In this document: piece by piece, positions 8,141 through 16,425 of the stretch
Layout of the letters: each line of letters starts with the position of its first letter
How positions within the stretch are numbered: position 1 is the stretch's first letter
Assembly: GCF_000422785.1 (NCBI RefSeq)
Contig: NZ_AUGS01000011.1
Location: 1-64,000, forward strand
From: Pseudovibrio exalbescens DSM 16456
GTDB lineage: Bacteria; Pseudomonadota; Alphaproteobacteria; Rhizobiales; Stappiaceae
Reading direction: 5' to 3'
Length of the DNA: 64,000 bases
Notes under the pieces: model-generated
Database searches by the model: none
Seen by the model: only the letters and a program-made list of their open reading frames with translations
What the model was told of the DNA's origin: nothing
Position numbers and translations under genes: made by a program

Positions 8141-9667
8141 ATGAGAAGAAAAGTCGCGATCTACTGGCCGGGTGAATATGTCAGTGCCCCAAACGAGCTG
8201 GCGCGGCCGCAGGTTGAAGAATCTACCCGGCAAATGGAAAAGGCCCTAAAAACACTGGGCATGAACCCATATCGTGTTGGCGATTTTATTGACCGCCCGC
8301 ACAAGGGCATCGAAATGTTGGGTAACATTGATGACCCGATGATTGGCATTCATTGCCACTGGGTTTGGGGGTCTCATGTTGTTGACGGGGTTGTTGGCAA
8401 GGATAACCCCTTGCTGCTGGCCAGTAACTTTAATCGAAAGTGGCCAGGGCTCGTTGGTATGCTCAATACCTGCGCTTGTCTGGAAAGTGTTGATCGGCCC
8501 TACAGCCGTATCTGGACTGATGCAGCGGATTGGTCGGAAAATGATGAATTCATGGCGCGTCTGGAAGAATGGGCGACTACAGGGCGTATTCACTACCCTG
8601 AAGACGACTTGTCCTTTAGTGCGCCGATCAGTCCCGCCGCGCATGAGATCGCGCTCAAAACTGCCGAGGACATTCGTCGGCGTCGCATCATGATGATGAT
8701 GCTGGGTGATACTTCGCAGGGTATGGTCAACTCCTATTTCGGCACTCGTCTCCTCACCAAATATGGCTTTACAGAAAACAAAGTGGATCAGGCCTGGGTG
8801 ATCGAATGGGGCAAGAACGTCTCGGAAGCGCGTATCGATGCGGCCCTGCAGTTCGTCAAAGACAAGGGTGTGACATTCCACTGGGAAGAAGAAGAGCTTG
8901 ACGGCGGTGACTTCAGGGAAGAGCACACCCGTGAGCAACTGCGCGACTATCTTGCTGTTTTGGATATGGCGAATGAGTTTAAGGCCGATTGCATGGGGTG
9001 GCAGTTCCAGATTGGCCTTCTTGGCCTGCGTCCGGCCTCTGATTTTGCTGAGGGACTTTTGAACTCTCAATGCCGACCAGAAGGCAATGGTGATACCATC
9101 GTGTGTGCCACTGAGGCAGACCAAGGCAATGCCATGCCTGCTGAACTATTAAAGCGTTTATTGAAGGGCAAAGGCCTAAACCAGTCTGTTTTCATGCACG
9201 ACACCCGTTGGGCTGGCGAGCACGATGGTCGCACCGTATGGATGTTGTGCAACTCCGGCAACGGAGGCGCGTACGCCTATAATCATAATCCGGACAGTCT
9301 TGAAGGGGTGCACTCTTATCGTCAGGTCCGTCGCAAGTTTAAAATCCCTGGCGGTACCTTTGCAGGCTATGCGCTTCCAGGCGAAATTACCTGGGCGCGT
9401 ACGTTCTTGAAGAATGGCGAGTTATGGATGGATATTGGCCGTGGTGAAGTTGTCGACATCCCGGAAGACAAGCGTCAGGAATGGTGGAATGGCGCAACCC
9501 CGCAATGGCCGCTCATTACCGCTTATTTAGGTGTCGAGCGTGATACCATCATGGCACATTACATGAGTAACCACATCGCCCTTTGTTACGGCGATGTCTT
9601 TGAGGAAATGGTAGCTTTGAGCCAGGAACTTGGCTTTAAAGTTCGCATTTTCGGTCAGAACGCTTAA
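8141..9667 (+). CDS. L-fucose/L-arabinose isomerase-like sugar isomerase
   Basis: A 508-residue protein of the FucI/AraI superfamily (COG2407-type): MKVAxYWPG-like start, DDPMIGIHCHWVWGSHVVDG, LLASNFNRKWPGLVGMLNT, and a C-terminal half with the mixed beta domain. Members interconvert aldose and ketose with a divalent metal. It is not close enough to classical FucI (about 590 residues) or AraA to name a substrate. A GGGAG ribosome site precedes the ATG. It is followed after 16 bp by a 3-epimerase gene, so a ketose product would be available for C3 epimerisation. Some unrelated sulfosugar pathways use isomerases of this broad class, but nothing in this sequence proves that here. Confidence 0.85.
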   Translation: MRRKVAIYWPGEYVSAPNELARPQVEESTRQMEKALKTLGMNPYRVGDFIDRPHKGIEMLGNIDDPMIGIHCHWVWGSHVVDGVVGKDNPLLLASNFNRKWPGLVGMLNTCACLESVDRPYSRIWTDAADWSENDEFMARLEEWATTGRIHYPEDDLSFSAPISPAAHEIALKTAEDIRRRRIMMMMLGDTSQGMVNSYFGTRLLTKYGFTENKVDQAWVIEWGKNVSEARIDAALQFVKDKGVTFHWEEEELDGGDFREEHTREQLRDYLAVLDMANEFKADCMGWQFQIGLLGLRPASDFAEGLLNSQCRPEGNGDTIVCATEADQGNAMPAELLKRLLKGKGLNQSVFMHDTRWAGEHDGRTVWMLCNSGNGGAYAYNHNPDSLEGVHSYRQVRRKFKIPGGTFAGYALPGEITWARTFLKNGELWMDIGRGEVVDIPEDKRQEWWNGATPQWPLITAYLGVERDTIMAHYMSNHIALCYGDVFEEMVALSQELGFKVRIFGQNA

Positions 9668-9683
9668 GGCAGGAGAGACTGAA

Positions 9684-10583
9684 ATGCGCAATCCAATCGG
9701 AACCCATATTCAGGTCTGGAGTGCAACGTGGTCGGCGGACGATGTCCGCCGTACTGCCGAGAAAGCATCCGACTGTGGCTATGATTATCTCGAGCTTCCT
9801 GTTCGCGATCCACATTCTCTGGAAATTGAGGGTATCGCAAAGGCTTTGCAGGACAATAATATGTTCTGCTGTACACCATTTCTGCACACCAAAGAAACAG
9901 ACATCGGGAGTGAAGACAAGAGCATTGCGGCCAAGGGCGAGGCTTTGATGCTCGATGCACTAAGCGCGGCCCGAGACATGGGTTCAAAACACATCACCGG
10001 CCCCTCCCACACTTGTCTTGCCAAGCACGACGTCATGCGTAGCGATGCCGGTCGACGCAACGCTATTGAGGTGTTGCAACGGGTTGCTGAACGCGCAAGT
10101 GAGATGGGGCTCTCTCTGAACTTTGAGTGTCTGAACAGATATGAGAGTAACTTCTCTACGACTTGTGCAGAAGCATTGGAGATGATTGAAGCTATAGGCC
10201 GGGATAATTGCTTTGTGCATCTGGATACCTTTCATATGAATATCGAGGAGCCAGATCCCGTTGCAGCCATCAAGCGCGCCGGCGATCGCTTGGGCTACTT
10301 CCATTTGGCGGATAACTATCGCGGCTATCTGGGCACCGGGTCAATCGACTTCCAGTCCATCTTTCGTGCACTGCGTGATGTGAACTACGAGGGGCCGATT
10401 GCGCTGGAAGTATTCTCGTCTGCTATCACAAATCCGGTGCACTCCGCACGGCTGGCAATCTGGCGCGATACCTGGTCCGACAGCATCGACATGGCGCAAC
10501 ACGCCATGCAGTTCATTCGATGCCAGATGGATACCGCGGATCGCCGTATCGATGCGGCCCTTCAAACTGAAGTAGCGAGGTAA
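9684..10583 (+). CDS. D-tagatose/D-psicose 3-epimerase-like protein
   Basis: A 299-residue TIM-barrel (xylose isomerase-like, AP-endonuclease 2 superfamily). The four metal-binding residues of ketose 3-epimerases are recognisable in context: Glu in LNFECLNRYESNF, Asp in FVHLDTFHMNIEE, His in GYFHLADNYRGYLG and Glu in IALEVFSS. The ATG at 9684 is chosen because AGGAGA precedes it; the open frame extends further upstream but overlaps the isomerase gene. The product would invert C3 of a free ketose made by the preceding isomerase. No kinase or aldolase follows in the window, so the fate of the epimer is unclear. Confidence 0.87.
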   Translation: MRNPIGTHIQVWSATWSADDVRRTAEKASDCGYDYLELPVRDPHSLEIEGIAKALQDNNMFCCTPFLHTKETDIGSEDKSIAAKGEALMLDALSAARDMGSKHITGPSHTCLAKHDVMRSDAGRRNAIEVLQRVAERASEMGLSLNFECLNRYESNFSTTCAEALEMIEAIGRDNCFVHLDTFHMNIEEPDPVAAIKRAGDRLGYFHLADNYRGYLGTGSIDFQSIFRALRDVNYEGPIALEVFSSAITNPVHSARLAIWRDTWSDSIDMAQHAMQFIRCQMDTADRRIDAALQTEVAR

Positions 10584-10618
10584 GGAGGTGCTGGTTGCGG
10601 AACACAGCCCCCTTTCAT

Positions 10619-10656
10619 GCCCGTCATCTGTATTCATGGGGGATCAGATGACGGGC
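10619..10656 (+). terminator. 12-bp perfect inverted repeat between epimerase and fucU genes
   Basis: Arms GCCCGTCATCTG (10619-10630) and CAGATGACGGGC (10645-10656) can form a strong stem with a 14-nt loop. Pyrimidine-rich DNA and a T5 run follow some 20 bp later, before the next gene. It may act as a partial terminator or RNA-stabilising hairpin; a protein-binding palindrome is also possible. Confidence 0.6.
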
Positions 10657-10691
10657 CTCCTGCTTCTAATCTCTTTTTGAAGACTAGTGTG

Positions 10692-11117
10692 ATGTTGAAA
10701 ACCGTCAGCCCAGTTCTGTCACCTGAAATCCTTTATGTATTCGCTCGCATGGGTCATGGTGACGAAGTTGTCATTTCTGATGCGAACTTTCCTGCTGCTT
10801 CGCGCGGAATTGAGTGCATCGAGGCTCCCGGTATTACGGTATCGGACCTCTTGCACGCATCATTACCCTTGTTTCCTCTGGATTACCGCTTCAAATGTCC
10901 TGCTTTCAGCATGTCGTCTAAAGAGGACACATTGGAGCTGTCTGAGGCAGCATGGGACTATAAGAAAATTATTCAGAAACATGAAGGAGATGGTGTCGGT
11001 GTCGCGCCCCTGCTCCGCCAAGATTTCTATGATCGCGCCTTGAACGCGTTCTGCGTGATCCGTACGGGAGATCGTCGCCGATTTGCCAACATTATCCTAC
11101 GTAAAGGCGTGGTCTAG
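10692..11117 (+). CDS. RbsD/FucU-family sugar mutarotase
   Basis: About 141 residues, the usual FucU/RbsD length. Family features include an N-terminal LSPEILYVFARMGHGDEVVISDANFPA, where His and Asp belong to the active-site signature, and a C-terminal RTGDRRRFANIILRKGVV. The enzyme interconverts anomers of a reducing sugar, speeding isomerase use. The ATG at 10692 gives the normal length; an upstream start at 10617 would translate the hairpin. It completes an isomerase-epimerase-mutarotase set on this strand. Confidence 0.9.
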   Translation: MLKTVSPVLSPEILYVFARMGHGDEVVISDANFPAASRGIECIEAPGITVSDLLHASLPLFPLDYRFKCPAFSMSSKEDTLELSEAAWDYKKIIQKHEGDGVGVAPLLRQDFYDRALNAFCVIRTGDRRRFANIILRKGVV

Positions 11118-11403
11118 TGCCCTTCATGGCGGGCGAAGCGCGCGGCTTCGTCTATGTCGACCGCTTGTTTTTCAAAATGGCGGTTGACCTGCGACTGACA
11201 TTTCTATAGTTCATGAAATAAAGAAATAATAACGCAGTTGGGTTGTGCCTAAACGCGTGAGCCCCATCAGTTCAACTTTGGCGTCGTGTCGAGGCGTTTT
11301 TTTGTTTTGTGCGCTACCCGTCGGCGAATTCGTTTTGAAAGATGTCCTTTTGTTCGTTTCAACGAAAAGACGCGGAGGCTTCCGACGAAGTGAAATAGTA
11401 CCA
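11118..11403. other. Non-coding gap between fucU-like and arsH genes
   Basis: A gap of 286 bp. The arsH frame stays open upstream into it, but that part has no similarity to ArsH and no ribosome site, so it is treated as leader. No operator resembling the arsR palindrome was seen here. Confidence 0.5.
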
Positions 11404-12162
11404 ATGGCGGAATGTTCACGGCTGCTTTCCCAACACACGACACAGAGGAGACCACGGTTGGCGGATCCCAGACCCGATTGTTTCAAAACAATTGATGAAA
11501 ATGAGCTGTTCCCAAGTTCGCGCGCGCGTCATGCGCCGCGTATCCTTATTCTTTATGGTTCTTTGCGAAAGCGAAGCTATTCAAGATTTGCCGCGGAAGA
11601 GGCCGGACGCATCCTGACCTCCCTAGGCGCGGAGGTGAGGTTCTTTCACCCCAACGACCTGCCTTTGCCGGATTCTGTGAGTGATGAACATCCAAAGGTG
11701 CAGGAGTTACGGGAGTTGGTGATGTGGAGCGAGGGTATGGTGTGGTGCAGCCCTGAGCGACACGGAGCAATGACCGCGATCATGAAAGCTCAGATAGATT
11801 GGATTCCTCTATCCCTTGGCAGCGTAAGACCGACGCAGGGCAAAACACTGGCTGTTATGCAGGTATGTGGGGGAAGTCAGAGCTTCAATGCGGTCAATCA
11901 GCTTCGAATACTGGGACGCTGGATGCGCTTGCTCACCATTCCGAACCAGTCCTCTGTGCCCAGAGCATGGGATGAGTTTGATCAGGACGGTCGCATGAAG
12001 CCTTCTGCTTACTACAACCGGATTGTGGATGTGATGGAGGAACTGGTCAAGTTTACTCTCCTGACCCGGGACAGTCACGCGTACTTGGTGAACCGGTACT
12101 CAGAGCGCGTGGAAAGTCATGCCGAGTTGTCGGCACGGGTAAATCAGAGCTCCGCTACGTGA
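11404..12162 (+). CDS. arsH: ArsH, NADPH-dependent FMN reductase/organoarsenical oxidase
   Basis: About 252 residues when started at 11404, normal for ArsH. The flavodoxin-like core is plain: [21 protein letters not shown] (phosphate-binding loop GSLRxxSYS), [24 protein letters not shown] and [34 protein letters not shown], all diagnostic ArsH blocks. ArsH enzymes oxidise trivalent methylarsenite and aromatic arsenicals to less toxic pentavalent forms. The gene converges on the arsR-permease-thioredoxin operon. The start is uncertain because no strong ribosome site is visible. Confidence 0.92.
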   Translation: MAECSRLLSQHTTQRRPRLADPRPDCFKTIDENELFPSSRARHAPRILILYGSLRKRSYSRFAAEEAGRILTSLGAEVRFFHPNDLPLPDSVSDEHPKVQELRELVMWSEGMVWCSPERHGAMTAIMKAQIDWIPLSLGSVRPTQGKTLAVMQVCGGSQSFNAVNQLRILGRWMRLLTIPNQSSVPRAWDEFDQDGRMKPSAYYNRIVDVMEELVKFTLLTRDSHAYLVNRYSERVESHAELSARVNQSSAT

Positions 12163-12168
12163 CAGGCT

Positions 12169-12194
12169 AGCCCCAGCCACATGGTGCCGGGGCT
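12169..12194. terminator. Bidirectional hairpin between convergent arsH and thioredoxin genes
   Basis: Arms AGCCCC (12169-12174) and GGGGCT (12189-12194) flank a partly self-complementary loop, placed between two converging stop codons. There is no T-run, so confidence is moderate. Confidence 0.45.
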
Positions 12195-12232
12195 TGGCGT
12201 TCAGCATGGACGGCGATCATTGAAACGAGGCT

Positions 12233-12472
12233 TTATTGGGCCGTTAGCCAACCTTCGAGCTTGGCGACCTCTGGCAAGCCTCCGGTATGAACAAGGTTGC
12301 CGTCAATCTCGATGCCCGGTGTGGACATGACACCGGCCATGGCGATTGATTTCGCGTCAGTAATCTTTTCGATTGTAACCTCGACACCAAGCTGACTTGC
12401 TGTGTCGTGGACCATCTGTTCAGCGGTCTCGCAACGTTTACAGCCGGGACCATAGACTTTGACATTCTTCAT
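12233..12472 (-). CDS. Small thioredoxin-like redox protein
   Basis: A 79-residue protein of the MTH895/TM0996 small glutaredoxin-like family: beta strand KNVKVYGPGC, then the CxxC motif GCKRCETAEQM (Cys10, Cys13) and the cis-Pro segment MSTPGIEIDG. It lies 11 bp after the permease gene. Genes of this type commonly accompany CSCSS permeases, where they may reduce a thiol or metalloid bound by the permease; that role is inferred. Confidence 0.88.
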   Translation of the reverse strand: MKNVKVYGPGCKRCETAEQMVHDTASQLGVEVTIEKITDAKSIAMAGVMSTPGIEIDGNLVHTGGLPEVAKLEGWLTAQ

Positions 12473-12483
12473 GCAATGTTCCT

Positions 12484-13542
12484 TCAGATTATTAAGTTGA
12501 ACAGAAAACCAGTGGCAAGAATGCCTGCCGACACAACAGCTATGAAGATTGCGATCAGTCGGTAGGTAAGCACTTGCTTTAGAATTATCATCTCGGGTAG
12601 TGAAAGCGCGATCACGCTCATCATGAATGCGAGCGTAGTGCCGAGTGCAGCCCCTTTGCCGAGCAGTGCCTCAACGATCGGTATAACGCCTGCTGCGTTC
12701 GTGTACATTGGCACTCCCACCCCGACTGCAGCAGGGACAGACCACCACGTTTCCCCGCCCATGATCTGCAGCATCAGTGTTTCGGGGACATAGCCGTGGA
12801 TTAAAGCGCCAATCAAGATACCAACAACGACCCATAACCAGACCTTGCCGACGATCTCTTGCACCTGAGTTGCCCCGATCTTAAGGCGGTCTGCGAAAGT
12901 GAGCCTAGCGTCAGGTACGTCTCCAACTGGAGCTGTGTTTAGCTCGCGTACCCAGTCTTGCAGGTAGCGCTCCAAGTTCATTTTGCCCAGAACAAAGCCA
13001 GCCACAGTGGCAATGGAAAAGCCGAACACGAGATAAATTGTGGCAATCTTCCAGCCCACCAGACCGTAAAGCAGCCCAAGTCCTACCGGTCCTACCATGG
13101 GGCCGGCGATAAGAAAGGAAAAGGTTACACCAAGCGGGATGCCCGCTGAGACGAAACCTATAAACAGAGGAACCGACGAGCACGAGCAAAATGGCGTCAG
13201 CACACCAAGCGCGGCGGCCAGTGGATACCCCCATACTTGACGCTTGCCAGCAAGGATAGCCCGCGTCTTCTCGGGACTGAACCAACTGCGGAGCACGCCA
13301 GTGACGAACACGATTGCGATGAGAAGCATAAGTACTTTGGGAACGTCATATACAAAGAATGCTATAGCTTCACCAGCGTGGCTGTCCCGTTCAACCGGGA
13401 AGAGCTTTGTCACCCATTCAGAAAAAATAACCAGCTGTCCATAAAGAATAAACCAGATCAATGCGCCGACGGGAAGGCTGGAATACCACGCCCATACTGG
13501 CATCCCTCGTGGAACTTGCTGTCCCCTTGTGTTGGTAGTCAT
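12484..13542 (-). CDS. arsP: ArsP/SO_0444-type permease (DUF318)
   Basis: A 352-residue membrane protein with about eight to ten helices. It carries the family signature GVLTPFCSCSSVPLFIGFV, a cysteine-serine cluster in a membrane helix, and a second repeat with GVGVPMYTNAAGVIPIVEALL. ArsP permeases export trivalent organoarsenicals such as methylarsenite. The start ATG overlaps the arsR stop by four bases (ATGA), so translation is coupled. Together with ArsH and ArsR this favours organoarsenical resistance over inorganic arsenite; no ArsB, Acr3 or ArsC is present. Related DUF318 permeases of unknown substrate are the main alternative. Confidence 0.8.
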   Translation of the reverse strand: MTTNTRGQQVPRGMPVWAWYSSLPVGALIWFILYGQLVIFSEWVTKLFPVERDSHAGEAIAFFVYDVPKVLMLLIAIVFVTGVLRSWFSPEKTRAILAGKRQVWGYPLAAALGVLTPFCSCSSVPLFIGFVSAGIPLGVTFSFLIAGPMVGPVGLGLLYGLVGWKIATIYLVFGFSIATVAGFVLGKMNLERYLQDWVRELNTAPVGDVPDARLTFADRLKIGATQVQEIVGKVWLWVVVGILIGALIHGYVPETLMLQIMGGETWWSVPAAVGVGVPMYTNAAGVIPIVEALLGKGAALGTTLAFMMSVIALSLPEMIILKQVLTYRLIAIFIAVVSAGILATGFLFNLII

Positions 13543-13847
13543 GCAGTTTTCCTTTGGGTGGCCTTTTCTGCTGCCAAAACCGCGTCGATCACCGCTGCAA
13601 GTTCAGGTGCCAATTCCGGATTCCGTCGATAACGCACCCATTGTGCGTCCCGGCGGTCAATCACGAGACCGGCTTCACGTAATGCTTTCATGTGCCTGGA
13701 CATACGGCTCTGGCTGGCTTCCAGCCGCGCCATCAGCTCACAGACACAATGCTCACCACCATCCCAAATGATGGCAAGGGCGTCACGGCGGATTGGTTCA
13801 GATATTGCGTTCAGTATCTCTTGCATGTTGATAGGAATATGCATCAA
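13539..13847 (-). CDS. arsR: ArsR-family metalloregulatory repressor
   Basis: A 102-residue winged-helix protein. It has HCVCELMARLEASQSRMSRHMKALREAGLV, in which the C-V-C of the ELCVCDL-like metal-binding box begins the recognition region, and a winged tail with VRYRRNPEL. It overlaps the permease start by four bases and is preceded by an ATATGCG inverted repeat, its likely operator. Binding of arsenic(III) or an organoarsenical to the cysteines would release it. Confidence 0.9.
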   Translation of the reverse strand: MMHIPINMQEILNAISEPIRRDALAIIWDGGEHCVCELMARLEASQSRMSRHMKALREAGLVIDRRDAQWVRYRRNPELAPELAAVIDAVLAAEKATQRKTA

Positions 13848-13852
13848 ACCGC

Positions 13853-13872
13853 ATATGCGCCTTGACGCATAT
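13853..13872. promoter_or_regulatory. Probable ArsR operator
   Basis: Arms ATATGCG (13853-13859) and CGCATAT (13866-13872), separated by 6 bp, lie just upstream of the arsR start. This is the position and form of an ArsR/SmtB-type operator over the promoter. Confidence 0.6.
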
Positions 13873-14203
13873 CAAGTGCTGTAGAAATATCTGGCCGATT
13901 GTTTGTGGAGTTCATCGCCTGGAAACATGCAGATAGGCCTGTGGATTTACGAGGCCCAAAAAAACGCGTCGTACATCCAACGGCATGAAGTTGTGCCACC
14001 TTGCTTGTTTGCATGAAAAGTGACGGGAGCGAACGGTCGTTGGCAGTGATTTTTTGAAAGCACTCACAATGCGCATTCGCACATGCTGTTGAACCGCTGA
14101 TTATCGCAACGCTTCAAAAGGCGGCGTCCACTCTACGTAAATGCGGAGCTGTACATTGCTGTCGCACCGCATCCAAAATGACGATTAATGGAAAACGTTA
14201 ATG
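13873..14203. other. Non-coding gap between arsR and ectB
   Basis: About 330 bp downstream of ectB and upstream of arsR. It should contain the arsR promoter. No convincing gene, RNA or strong terminator was seen. Confidence 0.5.
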
Positions 14204-15487
14204 CTATTCTGCGGCCACATGGGCGGCAGGGGCGATTTCTTGTGCGGCATTGAGGAGGATTTGAAGGCCTTCGTGAATTTGGGTATCTGGTGTTGTCAGT
14301 GGGGCCAGCACTTTAACCACTTCATCGTGTGCGCCTGACGTCTCAATAATTAGCCCATCCTTGAAGGCTCGGCGACATATTGCTGAAGCTATATTTCCTG
14401 AACCAACGTCTAAGCCAAGCATCATGCCTTTGCCTTTTAGACGTGCGCCAGGGATGGTCTCAGCAATTCGCTTCAATCCGGTCGTCACGATTTGGGAACG
14501 TCGGTTGATGTCGTGTTGAAAGCTGTCGTTGCTCCAGAATTTCTCTATCGCGATGCGAGCTGTAACAAATGCGTGGGTGTTACCGCGAAACGTGCCATTG
14601 TGCTCTGCGGGCCCCAGAATGTCATGTTTTGGCCTCACCAACACGAGCCCCATGGGTAACCCAAATCCTGAGATCGATTTGGCAAGGGTAACAATGTCAG
14701 GAGATACGCCCATCTCCTCAAAAGAGAAGAAAGGGCCTGTGCGCCCACAGCCGGCTTGAACATCATCAATAACGAGAAGCGCTCCGTGCGTTCGAGCAAG
14801 TTCAGCGACCCCTCGCAACCAGTGATCGCTGGCTACATTCAACCCGCCTTCTCCCTGCACAGTCTCGAGCAGGATCGCTGCGGGTGCATCAAGCCCGGAT
14901 GACGGGTCTTGGAGCAGTCGTTCAAGTAACTCCAGAGATGCAGCGCCGTTAACGTAACCGTCAAATGGTAACCGTGAAATGCCACTCAGGGTGGCTCCCG
15001 CACCCGCGCGATGGTAACTGTTTCCAGTCGCGGCCAGTGCACCCAGCGTCATGCCGTGAAAGCCGTTGGTAAAGGCAATCACATTGCTGCGCCCAGTAAC
15101 CTTGCGGGCGATTTTTAAAGCTGCTTCTACAGCGTTTGAGCCTGTAGGCCCTGTAAACATGACCTTGTGATCGAGATTCCGAGATTTTAAGATACAATTT
15201 TCAAATGCTGTAATGAAGTCAGCCTTAGCCTGAGTATGCAGGTCAAGACCATGGGTGATCCCATTCCCGCTAATGTGCTCGATCAGAGCAGCCTTCATGT
15301 CCGGGTCATTGTGTCCATAGTTCAGAGCTGAACACCCAGCAAGAAAATCAATAAAACGCTGCCCTTTTGTGTCCCATAACTCTGAGCCTTGAGCAGTCGT
15401 GAAGATGGCATCAAATGTGCGACAGTAGCTTCGCACTTTAGATTCTCGACGCGAGAAAATGGTTTCAATTTCGGTCGTCTTGGACAT
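14204..15487 (-). CDS. ectB: L-2,4-diaminobutyrate:2-oxoglutarate transaminase EctB
   Basis: A 427-residue class III aminotransferase closely matching EctB: FDAIFTTAQGSELWDTKGQRFIDFLAGCSALNYGHN, TGPTGSNAVEAALKIARKVTGR, LVIDDVQAGCGRTGPFFSFE and the PLP lysine in TLAKSISGFGLPMG. It converts aspartate-semialdehyde and glutamate to 2,4-diaminobutyrate, the first step to ectoine. Unusually it is last in the cluster, 228 bp after ectC, instead of sitting between ectA and ectC. That spacer contains no gene I can support, so ectB may have its own promoter. Confidence 0.95.
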   Translation of the reverse strand: MSKTTEIETIFSRRESKVRSYCRTFDAIFTTAQGSELWDTKGQRFIDFLAGCSALNYGHNDPDMKAALIEHISGNGITHGLDLHTQAKADFITAFENCILKSRNLDHKVMFTGPTGSNAVEAALKIARKVTGRSNVIAFTNGFHGMTLGALAATGNSYHRAGAGATLSGISRLPFDGYVNGAASLELLERLLQDPSSGLDAPAAILLETVQGEGGLNVASDHWLRGVAELARTHGALLVIDDVQAGCGRTGPFFSFEEMGVSPDIVTLAKSISGFGLPMGLVLVRPKHDILGPAEHNGTFRGNTHAFVTARIAIEKFWSNDSFQHDINRRSQIVTTGLKRIAETIPGARLKGKGMMLGLDVGSGNIASAICRRAFKDGLIIETSGAHDEVVKVLAPLTTPDTQIHEGLQILLNAAQEIAPAAHVAAE

Positions 15488-15715
15488 AACTCAGTTCCTG
15501 TGTTGAATTAGATCGTGGGGCCACAGGATATGTCTTATATTTGGGGCGCCTGTTTCAGGACGTGCTTTGATCATCCATTTAGAAAATTAGATAATATTAC
15601 AGGAGATCTTGAGCATCTGTACTCGTGTCTAATATGTTGACACCGTTTCTCACCCAATTATTGTCAAGACTATCAGTCTTTTTTTCTTGCAGTTTCATAG
15701 CTTCAGCACTCGAAA

Positions 15716-16117
15716 CTACTGTGCTGCAACCTTCGCCGGTGGGTAAGCTCCGTCTTCGTCGTGGTCCTCTCGTCCGGTCACTGGTGGATTGAATACGCAA
15801 ATGGCACGAAAGGTTGTGAGCGGACGAAGCGTGTGGCGATCGTGCTTGTCGAGTAGATACATATCTCCTGGGCGGATCATATGTACTTCGCCTGTGTCTC
15901 TGTTTGTGAGCTCACACTCACCTTCAACACACAATACAGCTTCAAAATGGTGCTTGTACCAAAGATCTGTCACCGTTCCCGGGTAAACTGTGGTCTCATG
16001 GAGCGAAAAACCTACCTTGTCGTCTTCAAGTATAAGGCGCTTACTACGCCAGGTGCCCAGTGCTCCCTTGATATCTCTATCTGTATCGGTGATCCCCTCT
16101 AAAGATCTTATGATCAT
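15716..16117 (-). CDS. ectC: Ectoine synthase EctC
   Basis: About 133 residues, full EctC length, starting [30 protein letters not shown]. It is a cupin enzyme that cyclises N-gamma-acetyl-diaminobutyrate to ectoine. Core blocks include [20 protein letters not shown] and [19 protein letters not shown], with the conserved metal-binding Glu, Tyr and His context. The ATG at 16115-16117 is preceded by GGGAGAA; the longer frame from 16159 has no support. It lies 38 bp after the acyl carrier protein gene. Confidence 0.95.
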   Translation of the reverse strand: MIIRSLEGITDTDRDIKGALGTWRSKRLILEDDKVGFSLHETTVYPGTVTDLWYKHHFEAVLCVEGECELTNRDTGEVHMIRPGDMYLLDKHDRHTLRPLTTFRAICVFNPPVTGREDHDEDGAYPPAKVAAQ

Positions 16118-16155
16118 TTTCTTCTCCCAGTTTTGTTGAGTTTTGCATATTCGTC

Positions 16156-16425
16156 TCAAGCAGCGTCTTTTACGGATACCAAGAAGCTCGAGTATCCACC
16201 CACTGTCTCGAAATCCTTGATGTCGAGTTCTTCCGGATCCACATGGAAGCCCAGCATGTCTTCCAATTCCATGAGGGTTTCAAGCATGCTCATGGAATCG
16301 AGATGAAACTCACTGAAGAGGTTCATTTCATCGGATAATGGTGGGATCTGCTCTTCAAGAACTGAAGCTAGAGCTTTTCGGAGTTGCTCTCTTGCCTCCT
16401 GCTGCGTCAAGGGCTTGTCAAGCAT
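16156..16425 (-). CDS. Acyl carrier protein
   Basis: An 89-residue four-helix carrier protein. The phosphopantetheine attachment serine is Ser44 in [20 protein letters not shown], a clear LDSM-type site. Its start overlaps the end of the AMP-ligase gene by 8 bp, so the two are translationally coupled and the ligase almost certainly loads this carrier. It is a stand-alone carrier, not part of a fatty-acid or NRPS megasynthase. Comparable ligase-carrier-decarboxylase trios exist in butirosin side-chain biosynthesis (BtrJ/BtrI/BtrK) and in exosortase-associated loci. Confidence 0.9.
   Translation of the reverse strand: MLDKPLTQQEAREQLRKALASVLEEQIPPLSDEMNLFSEFHLDSMSMLETLMELEDMLGFHVDPEELDIKDFETVGGYSSFLVSVKDAA

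Noticed and set aside
1201-10583. Assignment of the GH31 locus to sulfoquinovose breakdown
   Set aside because: An acidic glycoside is plausible, but no sulfosugar-specific kinase, aldolase, transaldolase, monooxygenase or sulfonate exporter is present, so naming it would overreach.
11245-11403. N-terminal extension of ArsH
   Set aside because: The frame is open but the extra 53 residues have no ArsH character; the usual length is obtained from 11404.
15597-15800. Small frame in the ectC-ectB spacer
   Set aside because: It overlaps the 3' part of ectC, has a basic low-complexity start and no supporting ribosome site.
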